Shown: positions 17,969 through 28,704 of the stretch, piece by piece
Layout: every line of letters starts with the position of its first letter
How positions within the stretch are numbered: position 1 is the first letter of the stretch
Origin: Flammeovirgaceae bacterium UBA6059
GTDB taxonomy: Bacteria; Bacteroidota; Bacteroidia; Cytophagales; Cyclobacteriaceae
Assembly (NCBI GenBank): GCA_002435755.1
Contig: DIYH01000040.1
Span: 248,001-312,000, forward strand
DNA length: 64,000 nucleotides
Direction of reading: 5' to 3'
Made by a program: the position numbers and the translations under genes
The notes under the pieces: generated by a model
What the model was told of the DNA's origin: nothing
Database searches by the model: none
The model's input: the letters and a program-made list of their open reading frames with translations, nothing else

Positions 17969-18388
17969 ATGAATATGAAAACAATGTTATTAATTATCCT
18001 GATGATGTCCCTGGTTTGGAATTCAGGTCAAGCCCAAACACCAACAGATACACAATGGGCCACCTTTTGGGAAGACTTCAGAACAGCTGCGAATTCAGGT
18101 GTTCCTGAAAAAATATGGAATTACATGTTGTTTCCAATACCCGGAAATGGTGTAGATCAGGAAACGTTTCTTGCAGATTTTAGTACGTATTTCCCTCAGT
18201 CAGCCTTGATAGGAATCATTGATTTTGATTCTAACGGACTAGTATTAGTTGACAATTATCTCAACAATATCAATACTAACGACAATAAGCTTATAAAAAT
18301 GAGGATTGAGCGGAGTGGTTTCATATCAGAATACTATTTCGGTAGGGTTGAAGACACGATCTATTTATTAGACATCAAACAATTATAA
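17969..18388 (+). CDS. Small secreted protein, unknown
   Basis: 139 residues, signal peptide MKTMLLIILMMSLVWNSGQAQ, then a compact acidic domain (WATFWEDFRTAANSG, FLADFSTYFPQ, YFGRVEDTIYLLDIKQL). It is encoded 2 nt after the barrel protein and 2 nt before the MAM-domain protein, so it belongs to the operon. It resembles small NTF2/SnoaL-like secreted domains in pattern only. No motif is diagnostic. Confidence 0.7.
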   Translation: MNMKTMLLIILMMSLVWNSGQAQTPTDTQWATFWEDFRTAANSGVPEKIWNYMLFPIPGNGVDQETFLADFSTYFPQSALIGIIDFDSNGLVLVDNYLNNINTNDNKLIKMRIERSGFISEYYFGRVEDTIYLLDIKQL

Positions 18389-18390
18389 TC

Positions 18391-19929
18391 ATGCGCGTAG
18401 ATTATTACTTACCCATTGTCTTGCTGATGTTTTTACCATTGGTAATAAATGCTCAGATTACTGACTATCCTTATCATGAATCTTTTGAGAATGGTCTGGA
18501 CCAGTGGACTCAATCCACTGCTGATGATCTGGATTGGACAAGGAGGAACGTTGAGACACCAAGTGCTGATACAGGTCCATCTGCTGCCTCGCACGGATCT
18601 TACTTCATGTATACTGAAGCTACCGGTAGCCCTGGGCATCCGAATAAAACGGCGATTCTGATATCACCATCTTTTAGATTTAATTCTATTGATTCTGCAA
18701 AGGTATACTTCGACTATCACATGTATGGGGTGGCCATGGGATCGCTGAAACTGGAGTTATCTGTTGAGGGGGGAGCCTGGACAGAGATATTTTATAAAAA
18801 TGGCGATCAAGGGAATGCATGGTTTACAGAGCAGATAGAGCTGTCCGAACAACTGGACATACTTGCCGGGCACCTTGGTGATTGTGATCATTATAATGGT
18901 ATACTGCTACAATTTCGTTTCGTGGGCACCACAGGGTCCGATTTCACAAGTGATATGACCATTGATAATTTTAGTATTCAGGATCTGATACCATATCAGC
19001 CTGCTGAGAATGTATTCCCGGTAGTGGAGAGTTTTGAGTTGGCTGGATCGGACAATAGAGACTGGTACAATGCCGGAGGTGATGGTTGGTCCAGGATATC
19101 TGGCCCTACACCAAACAGTGGTACAGGTCCGGAACAAGCTTCTGATGGCAATTATTATCTGTATATGGATGCCAATCAGTTTGGTGCAGATATCCAATCT
19201 TTTATTTCTCCAACTTATGTTTTCACACCTGATGCTTTGCCAGTGTTAGGATTTCACTACTATATGTATGGTACTGATGTAGATAGCTTAAAGGTGACTA
19301 TTTCTGTAAACTGCGGTCTAAAACAGACAGTTTGGAAGACTTTTGGCAACCAGGGACAGGAATGGCACCAGAAGATATTAGACTTAACTCAATATGTCCC
19401 AAGTGACCAATCCAGCCTGGTTGAATTAAGGTTCATATCTGCGCTCAATCAGTCCACTTCTGGTGACATTGCTATAGACATGATCGAATTGAGTGATCAG
19501 GGCTTCTTACCCTCAGAACAAAATCAAGGTCCCACAGGAGGAGTATCCTCTCCATGGAGAGTTCATCAGGACAAAGGGATTTACCTTGACCAGGGGCAGG
19601 TAGCGATCAATGTGGATAGCATCACCACGAACTATGCCTTGCAAGTCAATGGCTCGATAACAGCTGAAGAAATTAAAGTAGAGGTGCAAAATGTACCAGA
19701 TTACGTCTTCAAGACAGATTATACACTACCCTCCCTGAAAGAGGTAGAGATATTTATACAACGAAACGGTCATCTTCCTGGAGTGCAGCCGGCCACTATT
19801 TTGGAAGAGACTGGTATCCAATCAGGCAAATTCAACATGCTCTTATTGCGCAAGATCGAAGAATTGACGCTTTACATGATAGAGCTTAAGGAAGAGAACG
19901 AGGAGCTCAAACGCCTTATCCAGAAATAA
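18391..19929 (+). CDS. Secreted protein with two MAM domains and a coiled-coil tail
   Basis: 512 residues with a signal peptide (YYLPIVLLMFLPLVINAQ). Two MAM (meprin/A5/mu) domains are clear. The first (about 25-195) has ESFENGLDQWTQSTADDLDW, GSYFMYTEATG and VYFDYHMYG; the second (about 205-370) has ESFELAGSDNRDWYNAGG, GNYYLYMDA and GFHYYMYGTD. The last 90 residues have the tail typical of Bacteroidota fibre-like proteins: VPDYVFKTDYTLPSLKEVE, NGHLPGVQPA and IEELTLYMIELKEENEELK. MAM domains mediate adhesion or oligomerisation in other proteins. In this operon it may bind the Rhs protein or a target surface (inference). Confidence 0.85.
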   Translation: MRVDYYLPIVLLMFLPLVINAQITDYPYHESFENGLDQWTQSTADDLDWTRRNVETPSADTGPSAASHGSYFMYTEATGSPGHPNKTAILISPSFRFNSIDSAKVYFDYHMYGVAMGSLKLELSVEGGAWTEIFYKNGDQGNAWFTEQIELSEQLDILAGHLGDCDHYNGILLQFRFVGTTGSDFTSDMTIDNFSIQDLIPYQPAENVFPVVESFELAGSDNRDWYNAGGDGWSRISGPTPNSGTGPEQASDGNYYLYMDANQFGADIQSFISPTYVFTPDALPVLGFHYYMYGTDVDSLKVTISVNCGLKQTVWKTFGNQGQEWHQKILDLTQYVPSDQSSLVELRFISALNQSTSGDIAIDMIELSDQGFLPSEQNQGPTGGVSSPWRVHQDKGIYLDQGQVAINVDSITTNYALQVNGSITAEEIKVEVQNVPDYVFKTDYTLPSLKEVEIFIQRNGHLPGVQPATILEETGIQSGKFNMLLLRKIEELTLYMIELKEENEELKRLIQK

Positions 19930-20069
19930 GATTCAACTTGTCAAAATCCAACCTCATCGATATGAAACCGATTGATCGCGCTTTGGTACTAAAGTCAAAA
20001 AAAGCTGGCCCTCTTTTCATCTTATCATCGGTTCTAGCCAACACTAACACGATAGATACTAAACATTCG

Positions 20070-23000
20070 ATGTGTATTGTAAGACTGTTCTGTATTTTGC
20101 TGGCAGTCTTGTCTTTAGTGCTTTCATCTCAGACTATATCAGCACAGGCATTCTATTTTAATGTCACAGATGTTACGGAGATGAACCATTGCGGAGAAGG
20201 GGAATTTGAATTTGTTTTTGGTAGTGATGGGACAAATGGTGCTTTCTCCCATTTTGAATGTGAAAGGAGCTCCGGAGGGATTGTTTCCTGTCCATTTGAT
20301 CCGGAGCTTCAAGTTCAAGGATTGATGTCTTTCACTAAAGAAGTACCAATAGATGCAGATATCTATCACAACTTTATCGGTGGTAATCCTATCAGGGTGC
20401 GTGCTGTAACCGAGCAAAATGTCAGGACCAATTGGGTGACCATGTCTTTTTCAGGTGATTATCGTGCTCTTCCTGCACCAGCATTTAGCCAAACCAATTT
20501 TGAAGCATGCGCAGGTGAGACAGTTACCATATCTCCGAACAATACCAGCTTGGACCTTGTATGGTCCACTACACCATATTTTTTTCCAGGTGACATCCTA
20601 AGCGTACCAGGCAATGTTTACCAAGAGATGGTACTTGCTAATACCGATAAGACATTATGGGTTGCCCGGCGTGTAGATGATTGCCAGTCGGTACAAGGTC
20701 GAGCTATCATCCGGATAAAAGGACATAGTAAGCCTGCCTTGTCTTTTGACCCTGGACAAGTACCCCAGGGAGACTTTTGTAGTACGGCTGACCTGGACGT
20801 GCAGATGACCAGTCACATCGCTACATATGTAGAGTGGTCTGTGGAGCCTCATATTGCCGAGCTGTTTGTAAACATGCCCACCAGCGGCACACTGAGTGAG
20901 TTTACAGATACCAAGTTTCGTTTTAATGAAAGTTTCCAGTTGAACCAACCCTCAAATGACCCGTCAATAGCTGTACCTACGGGCCCGGTAGACGTTACAT
21001 TTACTTTCACTTCGTATAACTCTGAGCATTGCGCAGGGAGCCAACGTAGTTTTACTGCACGTGTTCTTCCGGTTCTCCAAGAGCCTAGTGTTTGCTACAG
21101 GGTTACTGGGATTGGGAGCGAAAAACGCTTTTCCCTATTTCAAACTCCGGATGACGCTAGTTTGAAATGGTTTTTTTCTCATAATGATATGGGTGGTCCG
21201 TATACAGAATATGACAATCGGTTTGGAGATATCAGCTATATGCATGTCACTCAAGACACTTGGTTTAAAGCTCAAGTAGACCAGCATGTCAATCAGTGCG
21301 CAACCACTGAATACACGAATGTAATCAAGATAAAGCCTAATGGTGTTTCTAACTGTGATGGTAGTGAAGGACAAGGTCCAGGGGGAGGGGATGGAACAGG
21401 TTGCGAGATTTTTACGGACACGGATAACCCATTCGACATAAGGTTAAGCCATACCACGATAGAGGTTTTTTCCGATAGCAGTTTTCGCGTTGATCTGGAG
21501 TCGCATAACGGTGAGTTCGAGATTAGTGATGTGAGCGTTTCATTGGGAGGGGACACTCACCTTGTCACGGGAGAAACCTCATCAATCGGCCAATCTGGGG
21601 ATGGGCAAAGCTACTTTTTATCTCAAACGCTATCTACAACCCAAAGTGCCGAGGTGGTTATTTCCTACACAATTTCTGTTCAGGAGAAAAACAACTGTGG
21701 GTTTGATAGTGAGACTTTGCATGTCACGGTGAAACCAGCAACTGCTGTAGGCGGTCAATGTGAGTTATATGCCAATGAAGATTTTAATATTCAGACCATC
21801 TCACCTACTTCTATTACCATTTGCTCAGGTGAGAGTGTAAACATAGATGCCACGACAAATGGCCCTGCCGACCTTACTACCCTATCACTGATTATACCCA
21901 ATACTAGTATAGGTAGAGGAGAATTGACTTCAAGTGGAACAAATACGAACTGGTCATTTTCTGAGGTGCTGACTAATACGACAGAGAATGATATTACAGT
22001 AATAGCGAAGGTTTCTGTACAGGAGATGAATAACTGCGGTACACCTGAAAAGGAATTCCAGCTCACCGTAAAGCCTAATAATGCCACTGGAGAGATGCTC
22101 TTTGATAGTGAGCCGGAACCACCAGCATTTGGCCTTTCGGCTGGCAACCAGATAGTCCCTATTACTATGGGCGCAGGGCACCATGGAGCACCGGTAGAGA
22201 TATTTACCAGACCCAATGGCTCATCTACCTGGACATCTCGAGGACAAATAGCGGTGGGTGGCAGTCTGGATGTTACATTCAATCAAACTACATCAATCAA
22301 AGCCGAGACGACTGCTTCTAGCTGTGCTACTCAGAGTGAATCAGCTACAGAGCTAATAAGCTTTTCAAATGATGCCCAATGGGCTAATGGGTTTCCTGAG
22401 GATTATACCATATGCAGTAATAATGATGTTCATCATGTTATCACCAGCAATATCGCGGGTGTTGAAATTAGATGGGTTAGAGACTTGATTTACGGCGAGG
22501 TTTACAATGGCTGGGGTAGCGGGTCCTACTACAAAAGTGGTACACTTGGATCCAATGGTGTATTTAACCAAGAGCTGAAAAACTATACTTCCAGTAATGC
22601 CAAGGTGAGATATACATTTACTCAATATGATCAAAACGATGTAGCACTATTGTCTAATAGCTTTGAGGTCATTGTACGTTCTCACGAAGAGAGAAGTGTG
22701 GCCCAGGCTACCCTGACCGAGCCCGCGTCTATATGTGGAGCTAGCAGTGGTAAGGTACAATTAGTGACCTACTCATTTGGACAGTTTCATTGGGAGAGGA
22801 TTGATCTTTCTACTTACAATAGTTACAGCGGTAATATTGATAATGCTCCCTGGCAGCTAGTTTCTAATCCGTCAGACTCTCAATATGTAGCCGAAAATAC
22901 GGTATTCAGAGTAGTAGCTACGGGTAACTGTGTGGACACGAGATATGGGCCGCCTACACAGGAAACCACTGTTCATATTGTGACAGATCCGGTTCCCATG

Positions 23001-26000
23001 ATTTCCAATAAGGCAGATATGGAAGGAGATATAGATTATTCTATCTGTACAGGAGAGAGTTTCACTCAGCCAATAGAGATGTCTAACAATTATGGTGTAT
23101 TCGATTGGTTCTCTACTGTACTCGAGGGTTCGATACATATTAACCATTGGACAGAGTCGCGAGGTTTAAACAAGAGAACCAGAAATTTAAGTAGAACGAT
23201 CATCAACACAGGTGATACTGATGCCATTGTGGAGTACAAGATCTATACAAGAATCCATGGATGCTATGGAGATACAGCTGTGGTGAAAGTAAGAGTTTCT
23301 CCAATAATAAGTACTGGTCAGCTGATCACAGGTACAGATATGTTATGTTCTCCGGACTCTGTTATGGTGACCCATCAGGGAGCAGTTGGTTCGCGATTTA
23401 TCTGGTCAAAATGGACACCCAACTTTGGATGGCAGGAGCTAGGGACCGACTGGTCATCGAAGAATTTTCACATTGATGAGACATCTGTATTCAAAGTAGA
23501 GGCCTATGGTGATTGTCAGCACTCAGCAAACACGATCGCCTATAGCGATACCATACGATATGTGAGCCCTACTTACCTGGCAGAAGCAGACATCTATGTC
23601 GCTCAGACGCTGACTTGTGACAATACCACCCTTGAGAAGCTGGGAGATGACTGGGAGAGCTGGTACTGGCAACCAGGTCCAGGTGAAGACAACTTCAGTA
23701 CCGCTGATAATGTCAAAAGCAAAATACTGACCGAAGGCAGTCAGCTCTATCTGCGCAAGAAAGAACTCGACTGCTGGGGACCCGTCAAAACTATAGACGT
23801 GAGCTATCTTGATGAGCCAGCCACTCTGGCGAGCGATATTCATCGGTTCGGTGCAGGCAAGGCCGCTTTGAAGGCCGCCTTGGTACCTGGCGTTAGCTAT
23901 CACTGGAATGGTCCCAACGGCTTTGTAGGGATCAGTGAGAGTACAGTGTTTGAAGACGTACCTCTTGGAGAATCAGGCTTTAGTGTAAAGGCGATCAGCG
24001 ACGAGCAATGTTCCAGTAGTCTGTTTGTTCCGGTGACGGTCACTGCGCATCCCGTACCACGGTCCATGCTCAATGGGCCACAGTTTCTAGGTTCTCCACA
24101 GCCTACATCCATTGTCCTTACCTCTTCTACCCCAGGCCATGTCTATGACAGTATTAATTGGTACAGGGATGGGGAATTGATGACAGGAGAGACAGGCATG
24201 TCGGTCGATGTTTCCACGCCAGGCTCCTACTGGGCACGTATTACACTACCAGATGGCACAGCCATGAATACCGCACCGACCAAGATCATGTCATGGAGCA
24301 ATGACCCGTATACTCCTCCTGCAGGTGGTGTGCAGCCCCCAAGTGCCTCCTCCACAACCGCTATCCCAGGTTTAGGCTCCATGAACTATACACGAGTGCT
24401 GGTCACACGTGAGGCCATAAGCGATCATACCCAGGTACTGCTGGAGAGCCCCGCTGACCAGGTGAGTGCAGTGACCACCTATACCGATGGCTTTGGACGA
24501 CAAGTGCAGTCAGTGGCAAGAGCAGCAAGCTTTGCCGGGAACGACCAGGTCAGTGTAGCAGCTTATGACGAGCTTGGACGAAGCACAAGGCAGTACATGT
24601 CTTATGCAGCCCCAGCGTCAGATGGAGGCTTTAGACCTCATCCTTTCGATGAGCAACACGACTTCTATGACACACCAGGTCCCGGTATAGCAGGTACAAG
24701 CAGGCCGTACAGTCAGGTACTTTATGAGGCGTCACCGCTCAACAGAGTACTCGAAACAGCAGCTGCGGGTGAACCATGGGACCCAGGCACAACGTGGGAA
24801 ACCCCGTCGCGAAGGACCACAAGATATCATCACAGGACCAACCATAGCCAACAAGATGGCGATATACAGTGCTATTTTTTGGATGGTGTGATGTTAGACA
24901 GTCATGGCACTTATCCTAACCACTCGCTAAAGGTGACAGAGATGAAAAGCCCCATGAATCATATCGTACAGACCTTTACCACGAGGCGGGGACTGACGGT
25001 TCTGCGACGTGTGAAAGGCGAGGACGATCTATGGGCTGATACTTATTATGTATATGATGACCTTGATCAGCTGGTATTGCTGCTTACGCCCGAGGCGGTA
25101 CGTATCATTGGCACGCCAGATTATGCTAATAGCAACGGTATCGCCATCATCCAGGCGGACACCACGCTGAGTGGGGAACCTGATCGCTCCTATGTCTACG
25201 GAGATGGTGTGGAGATCAACCTTACGGTCGGCTTTCATGCTAAGGCGACAGATGTAGATAGTGTCTTCTCCATATCACCTGGCAGTGTTAACATCGTGAT
25301 CCCTGCACAGAACCTTACGGCTTATGAGGCATACCAGCACCTTTACCTCTTTGAGTATGATGAGCGCAGACGCCTTATCAGAAAGAAAGTACCGGGTGCA
25401 GACTGGGAAGTATATGCTTATGATCAGTGGGACCGACTCGTACTAAGCCAGAGTGGTCACATGCGAGAGAACGGACTATCGCAATACAACTTCGTCAAGT
25501 ATGATGCATGGAATCGTCCAGTCATGAGTGGTGTCGTGTCACTCACTGACCCTATCGAGACCATCAGACAAGACTTGATGGCACATAGCGCAAGGTATGA
25601 GTCGGCCACCCCTACCGGGGAAATAGGTTATACGACCAATGCCACTTACCCGACCATTGCGGTAGCAGGAGATGTGCACAATGTGGTGTACTTCGATGAT
25701 TACAGCTTCCCTGACCAGGCTACATATGCTTTTGTACCCGGAGCAGGAATGACGGCAGCCGCTTACCAGGACACGGCCATCACAAGCCTGATGACAGGGG
25801 CCCGTACCCGAATACTGGACGGTACCGGTGGCTGGCTCAGATCGGCTTACTACTATGACCACAAGTACCGTCCAGTGATGAGCGTAAGTGACAATACTAC
25901 CGGTGGAGTAGACCATGCCTATCAGTACTACGCCTTCCGGGGTGTGGTGGAGAAGTCTGTATTGGTCCATAATGCCACCTCCGCTACACCGCTCAAAGTG

Positions 26001-28694
26001 ACGCGCGAGTACAGCTATGACCATATGGACAGAGTGCTGTCGGTGACCCATCAGCTTGGAGACATTGCGGCAGACAAAGTGACGTTAGCCAGCTATGAGT
26101 ACAATGAGCTGGGGCAGGTGATCACCCAAAACCTGCACCAGGCCAGTGGTGAGATCGACTACCTGCAGCAGATGGACCTGCGCTACCACATCCACGGTCA
26201 GCTCTCCGCGATCAACGACCCTGATAATCCATCGGCCAACAACGGCCGACTTAAAGATGTCTTTGCCTTGAAGCTCGACTATGACCAGGGCTTTGATCGA
26301 CCACAGTACTCAGGGCAGGTGGCAGGTGCCACGTGGTACACCCGCTCTCATATGGAGGATGCACCTGCCACGGCGACATTCGGGTACGTCTATGACAGCC
26401 GCCAACAGCTGCGTATGGCCGACTACTCAGGTACTGACGACTACACCACACGTGTCACTGAGTATGACCAGAATGGCAACATCATGGCAATGGAGCGACA
26501 GGGCAAAACCGAGGTGGCTACAGGCATGATCGACCAGCTGAGTTATGATTACCTGGCCAACCAAATACAAACTGTGGATGATCAGTCCGGCCTGGATGGA
26601 GGGTACGAAGATGGCGCCAGCCAGCCCCTGGAGCTGGAATACGATCACAGTGGCAACCTCACGCGTGAGCGCAACACAGGGGTCAATGCTGTCACCTACA
26701 ATCACCTCAACCTGCCGACACTGATCGAGCTGGGGGATTCACGGTCGATCAGGTATATTTACAATGGTAGTGGTGCCCGGCTGAGGGCCGAGTACTACGA
26801 AGAGGCCGAGATGGTACGCAAGATCACATACGCAGGACAGTTCTACTACGAAGATGATGTACTGGGGCAGGTCTTCACCGAGACAGGACGGATCGTCAAT
26901 GATGACAATGGTCGTGCCAGCGGAGCGCCCGACGGCTGGGACGGGGTAGACTACCAGTACATGCTGGCAGACCACCTGGGTAACAGCCGTGTGGTACTTA
27001 GCAGTATCCCCGAGCGACATGTGACGGTGACCGCCACACATGAAGACGAGTATCTGGCTGATGAACTTAAAGTATTTGATATGGGTATCCGAGAGAGTGG
27101 TGATCAGCTACTAGATCATACACATATAGTTACAGGTAACACTGATGACCACAATACTTACGTAAAGGTTACCGGGCAGGTGGATGATGGAGATGGTATC
27201 AATGAGACAATAGGCACGATGGCCATGCTACAGGTGCAGGCGGGGGATAGGGTAGACCTCAAGGCATATGCTAAATATATCCAGGGCGGATCAGATACCA
27301 ACATAGGGGCCGAGGGCATTATTGCCGCTTTAGCCAGTGCATTTGGTTTTAATCCTAACTCTGGTGAGACCGGAGCAGTATTCGATCTTTTTAATCAGGC
27401 CAACTCCGCTATGGCAGGATTGATGGAAGGCAGTGGAGGTGACGAACCGGATGCCTATCTACAATATCTATTTTTTGATAAGAATTTCAATTTCTTGAAT
27501 AACCAAGGAGAAGGCTTTGACTTCCACAAGGTGAATAACACTGCCACGGGTCTATTACATCAAGAGCTGACCTTGAGTAAGACCTTCACAGAAGACGGTT
27601 ACATTTTTGTCTTTGTTTCCAACAGTTCATCTCAAATTCCCGTCTACTTTGATGACCTGACCATTGATTATACTATGAACCCAATCGATCAGACCAGTGA
27701 CTATTATCCTTTTGGCGGGCTGATGGGCAGTGGTTTTGAACGGATCATCAGCAAGGCTAATGACTTCCGCTACCAGGGCAAGGAGTATGACAAAGACCTG
27801 CAGTGGTATGACTTCCATGCAAGGCAGTATGATCCTTACTTAGGACGCTTTTTGGCAGCTGACCCACTGATGCAGTTTTCTTCACCCTATAACGGTATGG
27901 GCAACAATCCGATCAACCTTATTGATCCTACGGGGATGAGCGCCAGAGGTCGAAGATGCTATTGTGAGCGGGATCGCCAGAACGAACATGCCGACCCATC
28001 GGTATGGGGTGGTGGTTTTACGCCGGATACTTATGGGGGTTCTTTCTATGGTAGCCGGGAAGGGATAGGATATGGTAGTTATGGGTCAAGTGAGCATCAA
28101 GGCTATGAAGGCGCAGTTAGGGGTGCCAAAGAAAATGGAGGTAAAGCTGAGTACAGGCAAGGAGAATGGGGTTATTGGGTGGATAATGACGAGCAGACCG
28201 TGACCTGGCAAGTTGATAATGGCGTACTCACTCCTACCGTTACGGGTCAAAGATCAATTTGGGTAGAGTCAACGGCAGATGATGCAGAACAAGGTGCTAA
28301 TGATGAAAGCATAGATTGGTTGCAACTCGGCGAAGAGTTTCTGTTCGGTAGTAGTGATCCAAACGTTATTCATGCAACAGTTCCTGACTTACCGATTGGT
28401 CCTGGAGGTCCAGTAAAGGTTGTTAAATATGTTAAGGATGCTAAAAAAGTTATTGTGATTGGTGAAAAAATGGCGGAACGTGTCATCCCTTATGCAAAAA
28501 AGATTAATGCAACTTGGTTTAAACCGAGGGGAACGAATCCTGCTAATTGGATGAGGAATCAGGTACAATGGATAAGGAGACAGATTAAAGATCCGGGTAC
28601 CACGATTATTGATATTGGTCCGAAGGGCGCAAAACCAGTAAGTCCATATTATCAGAAGGAGCTTGATATGTTAAGAAAGTGGTTAGGTTACTAA
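20070..28694 (+). CDS. Giant Rhs polymorphic toxin (DUF6443, YD repeats, Rhs core, variable tip)
   Basis: About 2,870 residues. I start at ATG 20070 because it begins a clean signal peptide (MCIVRLFCILLAVLSLVLSS, then QTISAQA); in-frame starts at 19938 and 19962 would add 44 or 36 residues. Residues up to about 1,400 are Cys-containing Ig/PKD-like repeats. A DUF6443-type segment follows (NYTRVLVTREAI, YTDGFGRQVQSVARAAS), then about 1,000 residues of YD repeats and the Rhs core (DYYPFGGLMGSGF, YDPYLGRFLAADPL, NLIDPTGM, near residues 2,540-2,625). The last about 250 residues are a variable tip with linker SVWGGGFTPDTYGGSFYG. The extreme C terminus (VIVIGEKMAERVIPYAKKIN, NQVQWIRRQI, TIIDIGPKG) resembles a recurrent toxin-tip pattern whose activity I cannot name. 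A small gene 10 nt downstream is the likely immunity gene. Confidence 0.9.
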   Translation: MCIVRLFCILLAVLSLVLSSQTISAQAFYFNVTDVTEMNHCGEGEFEFVFGSDGTNGAFSHFECERSSGGIVSCPFDPELQVQGLMSFTKEVPIDADIYHNFIGGNPIRVRAVTEQNVRTNWVTMSFSGDYRALPAPAFSQTNFEACAGETVTISPNNTSLDLVWSTTPYFFPGDILSVPGNVYQEMVLANTDKTLWVARRVDDCQSVQGRAIIRIKGHSKPALSFDPGQVPQGDFCSTADLDVQMTSHIATYVEWSVEPHIAELFVNMPTSGTLSEFTDTKFRFNESFQLNQPSNDPSIAVPTGPVDVTFTFTSYNSEHCAGSQRSFTARVLPVLQEPSVCYRVTGIGSEKRFSLFQTPDDASLKWFFSHNDMGGPYTEYDNRFGDISYMHVTQDTWFKAQVDQHVNQCATTEYTNVIKIKPNGVSNCDGSEGQGPGGGDGTGCEIFTDTDNPFDIRLSHTTIEVFSDSSFRVDLESHNGEFEISDVSVSLGGDTHLVTGETSSIGQSGDGQSYFLSQTLSTTQSAEVVISYTISVQEKNNCGFDSETLHVTVKPATAVGGQCELYANEDFNIQTISPTSITICSGESVNIDATTNGPADLTTLSLIIPNTSIGRGELTSSGTNTNWSFSEVLTNTTENDITVIAKVSVQEMNNCGTPEKEFQLTVKPNNATGEMLFDSEPEPPAFGLSAGNQIVPITMGAGHHGAPVEIFTRPNGSSTWTSRGQIAVGGSLDVTFNQTTSIKAETTASSCATQSESATELISFSNDAQWANGFPEDYTICSNNDVHHVITSNIAGVEIRWVRDLIYGEVYNGWGSGSYYKSGTLGSNGVFNQELKNYTSSNAKVRYTFTQYDQNDVALLSNSFEVIVRSHEERSVAQATLTEPASICGASSGKVQLVTYSFGQFHWERIDLSTYNSYSGNIDNAPWQLVSNPSDSQYVAENTVFRVVATGNCVDTRYGPPTQETTVHIVTDPVPMISNKADMEGDIDYSICTGESFTQPIEMSNNYGVFDWFSTVLEGSIHINHWTESRGLNKRTRNLSRTIINTGDTDAIVEYKIYTRIHGCYGDTAVVKVRVSPIISTGQLITGTDMLCSPDSVMVTHQGAVGSRFIWSKWTPNFGWQELGTDWSSKNFHIDETSVFKVEAYGDCQHSANTIAYSDTIRYVSPTYLAEADIYVAQTLTCDNTTLEKLGDDWESWYWQPGPGEDNFSTADNVKSKILTEGSQLYLRKKELDCWGPVKTIDVSYLDEPATLASDIHRFGAGKAALKAALVPGVSYHWNGPNGFVGISESTVFEDVPLGESGFSVKAISDEQCSSSLFVPVTVTAHPVPRSMLNGPQFLGSPQPTSIVLTSSTPGHVYDSINWYRDGELMTGETGMSVDVSTPGSYWARITLPDGTAMNTAPTKIMSWSNDPYTPPAGGVQPPSASSTTAIPGLGSMNYTRVLVTREAISDHTQVLLESPADQVSAVTTYTDGFGRQVQSVARAASFAGNDQVSVAAYDELGRSTRQYMSYAAPASDGGFRPHPFDEQHDFYDTPGPGIAGTSRPYSQVLYEASPLNRVLETAAAGEPWDPGTTWETPSRRTTRYHHRTNHSQQDGDIQCYFLDGVMLDSHGTYPNHSLKVTEMKSPMNHIVQTFTTRRGLTVLRRVKGEDDLWADTYYVYDDLDQLVLLLTPEAVRIIGTPDYANSNGIAIIQADTTLSGEPDRSYVYGDGVEINLTVGFHAKATDVDSVFSISPGSVNIVIPAQNLTAYEAYQHLYLFEYDERRRLIRKKVPGADWEVYAYDQWDRLVLSQSGHMRENGLSQYNFVKYDAWNRPVMSGVVSLTDPIETIRQDLMAHSARYESATPTGEIGYTTNATYPTIAVAGDVHNVVYFDDYSFPDQATYAFVPGAGMTAAAYQDTAITSLMTGARTRILDGTGGWLRSAYYYDHKYRPVMSVSDNTTGGVDHAYQYYAFRGVVEKSVLVHNATSATPLKVTREYSYDHMDRVLSVTHQLGDIAADKVTLASYEYNELGQVITQNLHQASGEIDYLQQMDLRYHIHGQLSAINDPDNPSANNGRLKDVFALKLDYDQGFDRPQYSGQVAGATWYTRSHMEDAPATATFGYVYDSRQQLRMADYSGTDDYTTRVTEYDQNGNIMAMERQGKTEVATGMIDQLSYDYLANQIQTVDDQSGLDGGYEDGASQPLELEYDHSGNLTRERNTGVNAVTYNHLNLPTLIELGDSRSIRYIYNGSGARLRAEYYEEAEMVRKITYAGQFYYEDDVLGQVFTETGRIVNDDNGRASGAPDGWDGVDYQYMLADHLGNSRVVLSSIPERHVTVTATHEDEYLADELKVFDMGIRESGDQLLDHTHIVTGNTDDHNTYVKVTGQVDDGDGINETIGTMAMLQVQAGDRVDLKAYAKYIQGGSDTNIGAEGIIAALASAFGFNPNSGETGAVFDLFNQANSAMAGLMEGSGGDEPDAYLQYLFFDKNFNFLNNQGEGFDFHKVNNTATGLLHQELTLSKTFTEDGYIFVFVSNSSSQIPVYFDDLTIDYTMNPIDQTSDYYPFGGLMGSGFERIISKANDFRYQGKEYDKDLQWYDFHARQYDPYLGRFLAADPLMQFSSPYNGMGNNPINLIDPTGMSARGRRCYCERDRQNEHADPSVWGGGFTPDTYGGSFYGSREGIGYGSYGSSEHQGYEGAVRGAKENGGKAEYRQGEWGYWVDNDEQTVTWQVDNGVLTPTVTGQRSIWVESTADDAEQGANDESIDWLQLGEEFLFGSSDPNVIHATVPDLPIGPGGPVKVVKYVKDAKKVIVIGEKMAERVIPYAKKINATWFKPRGTNPANWMRNQVQWIRRQIKDPGTTIIDIGPKGAKPVSPYYQKELDMLRKWLGY

Positions 28695-28704
28695 TGTAGG
28701 ACTT

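Noticed and set aside
19938..20069. Upstream start of the giant Rhs gene (44 extra residues)
   Set aside because: The extra residues would place a charged segment before a clean signal peptide at 20070; the later ATG fits secretion better.
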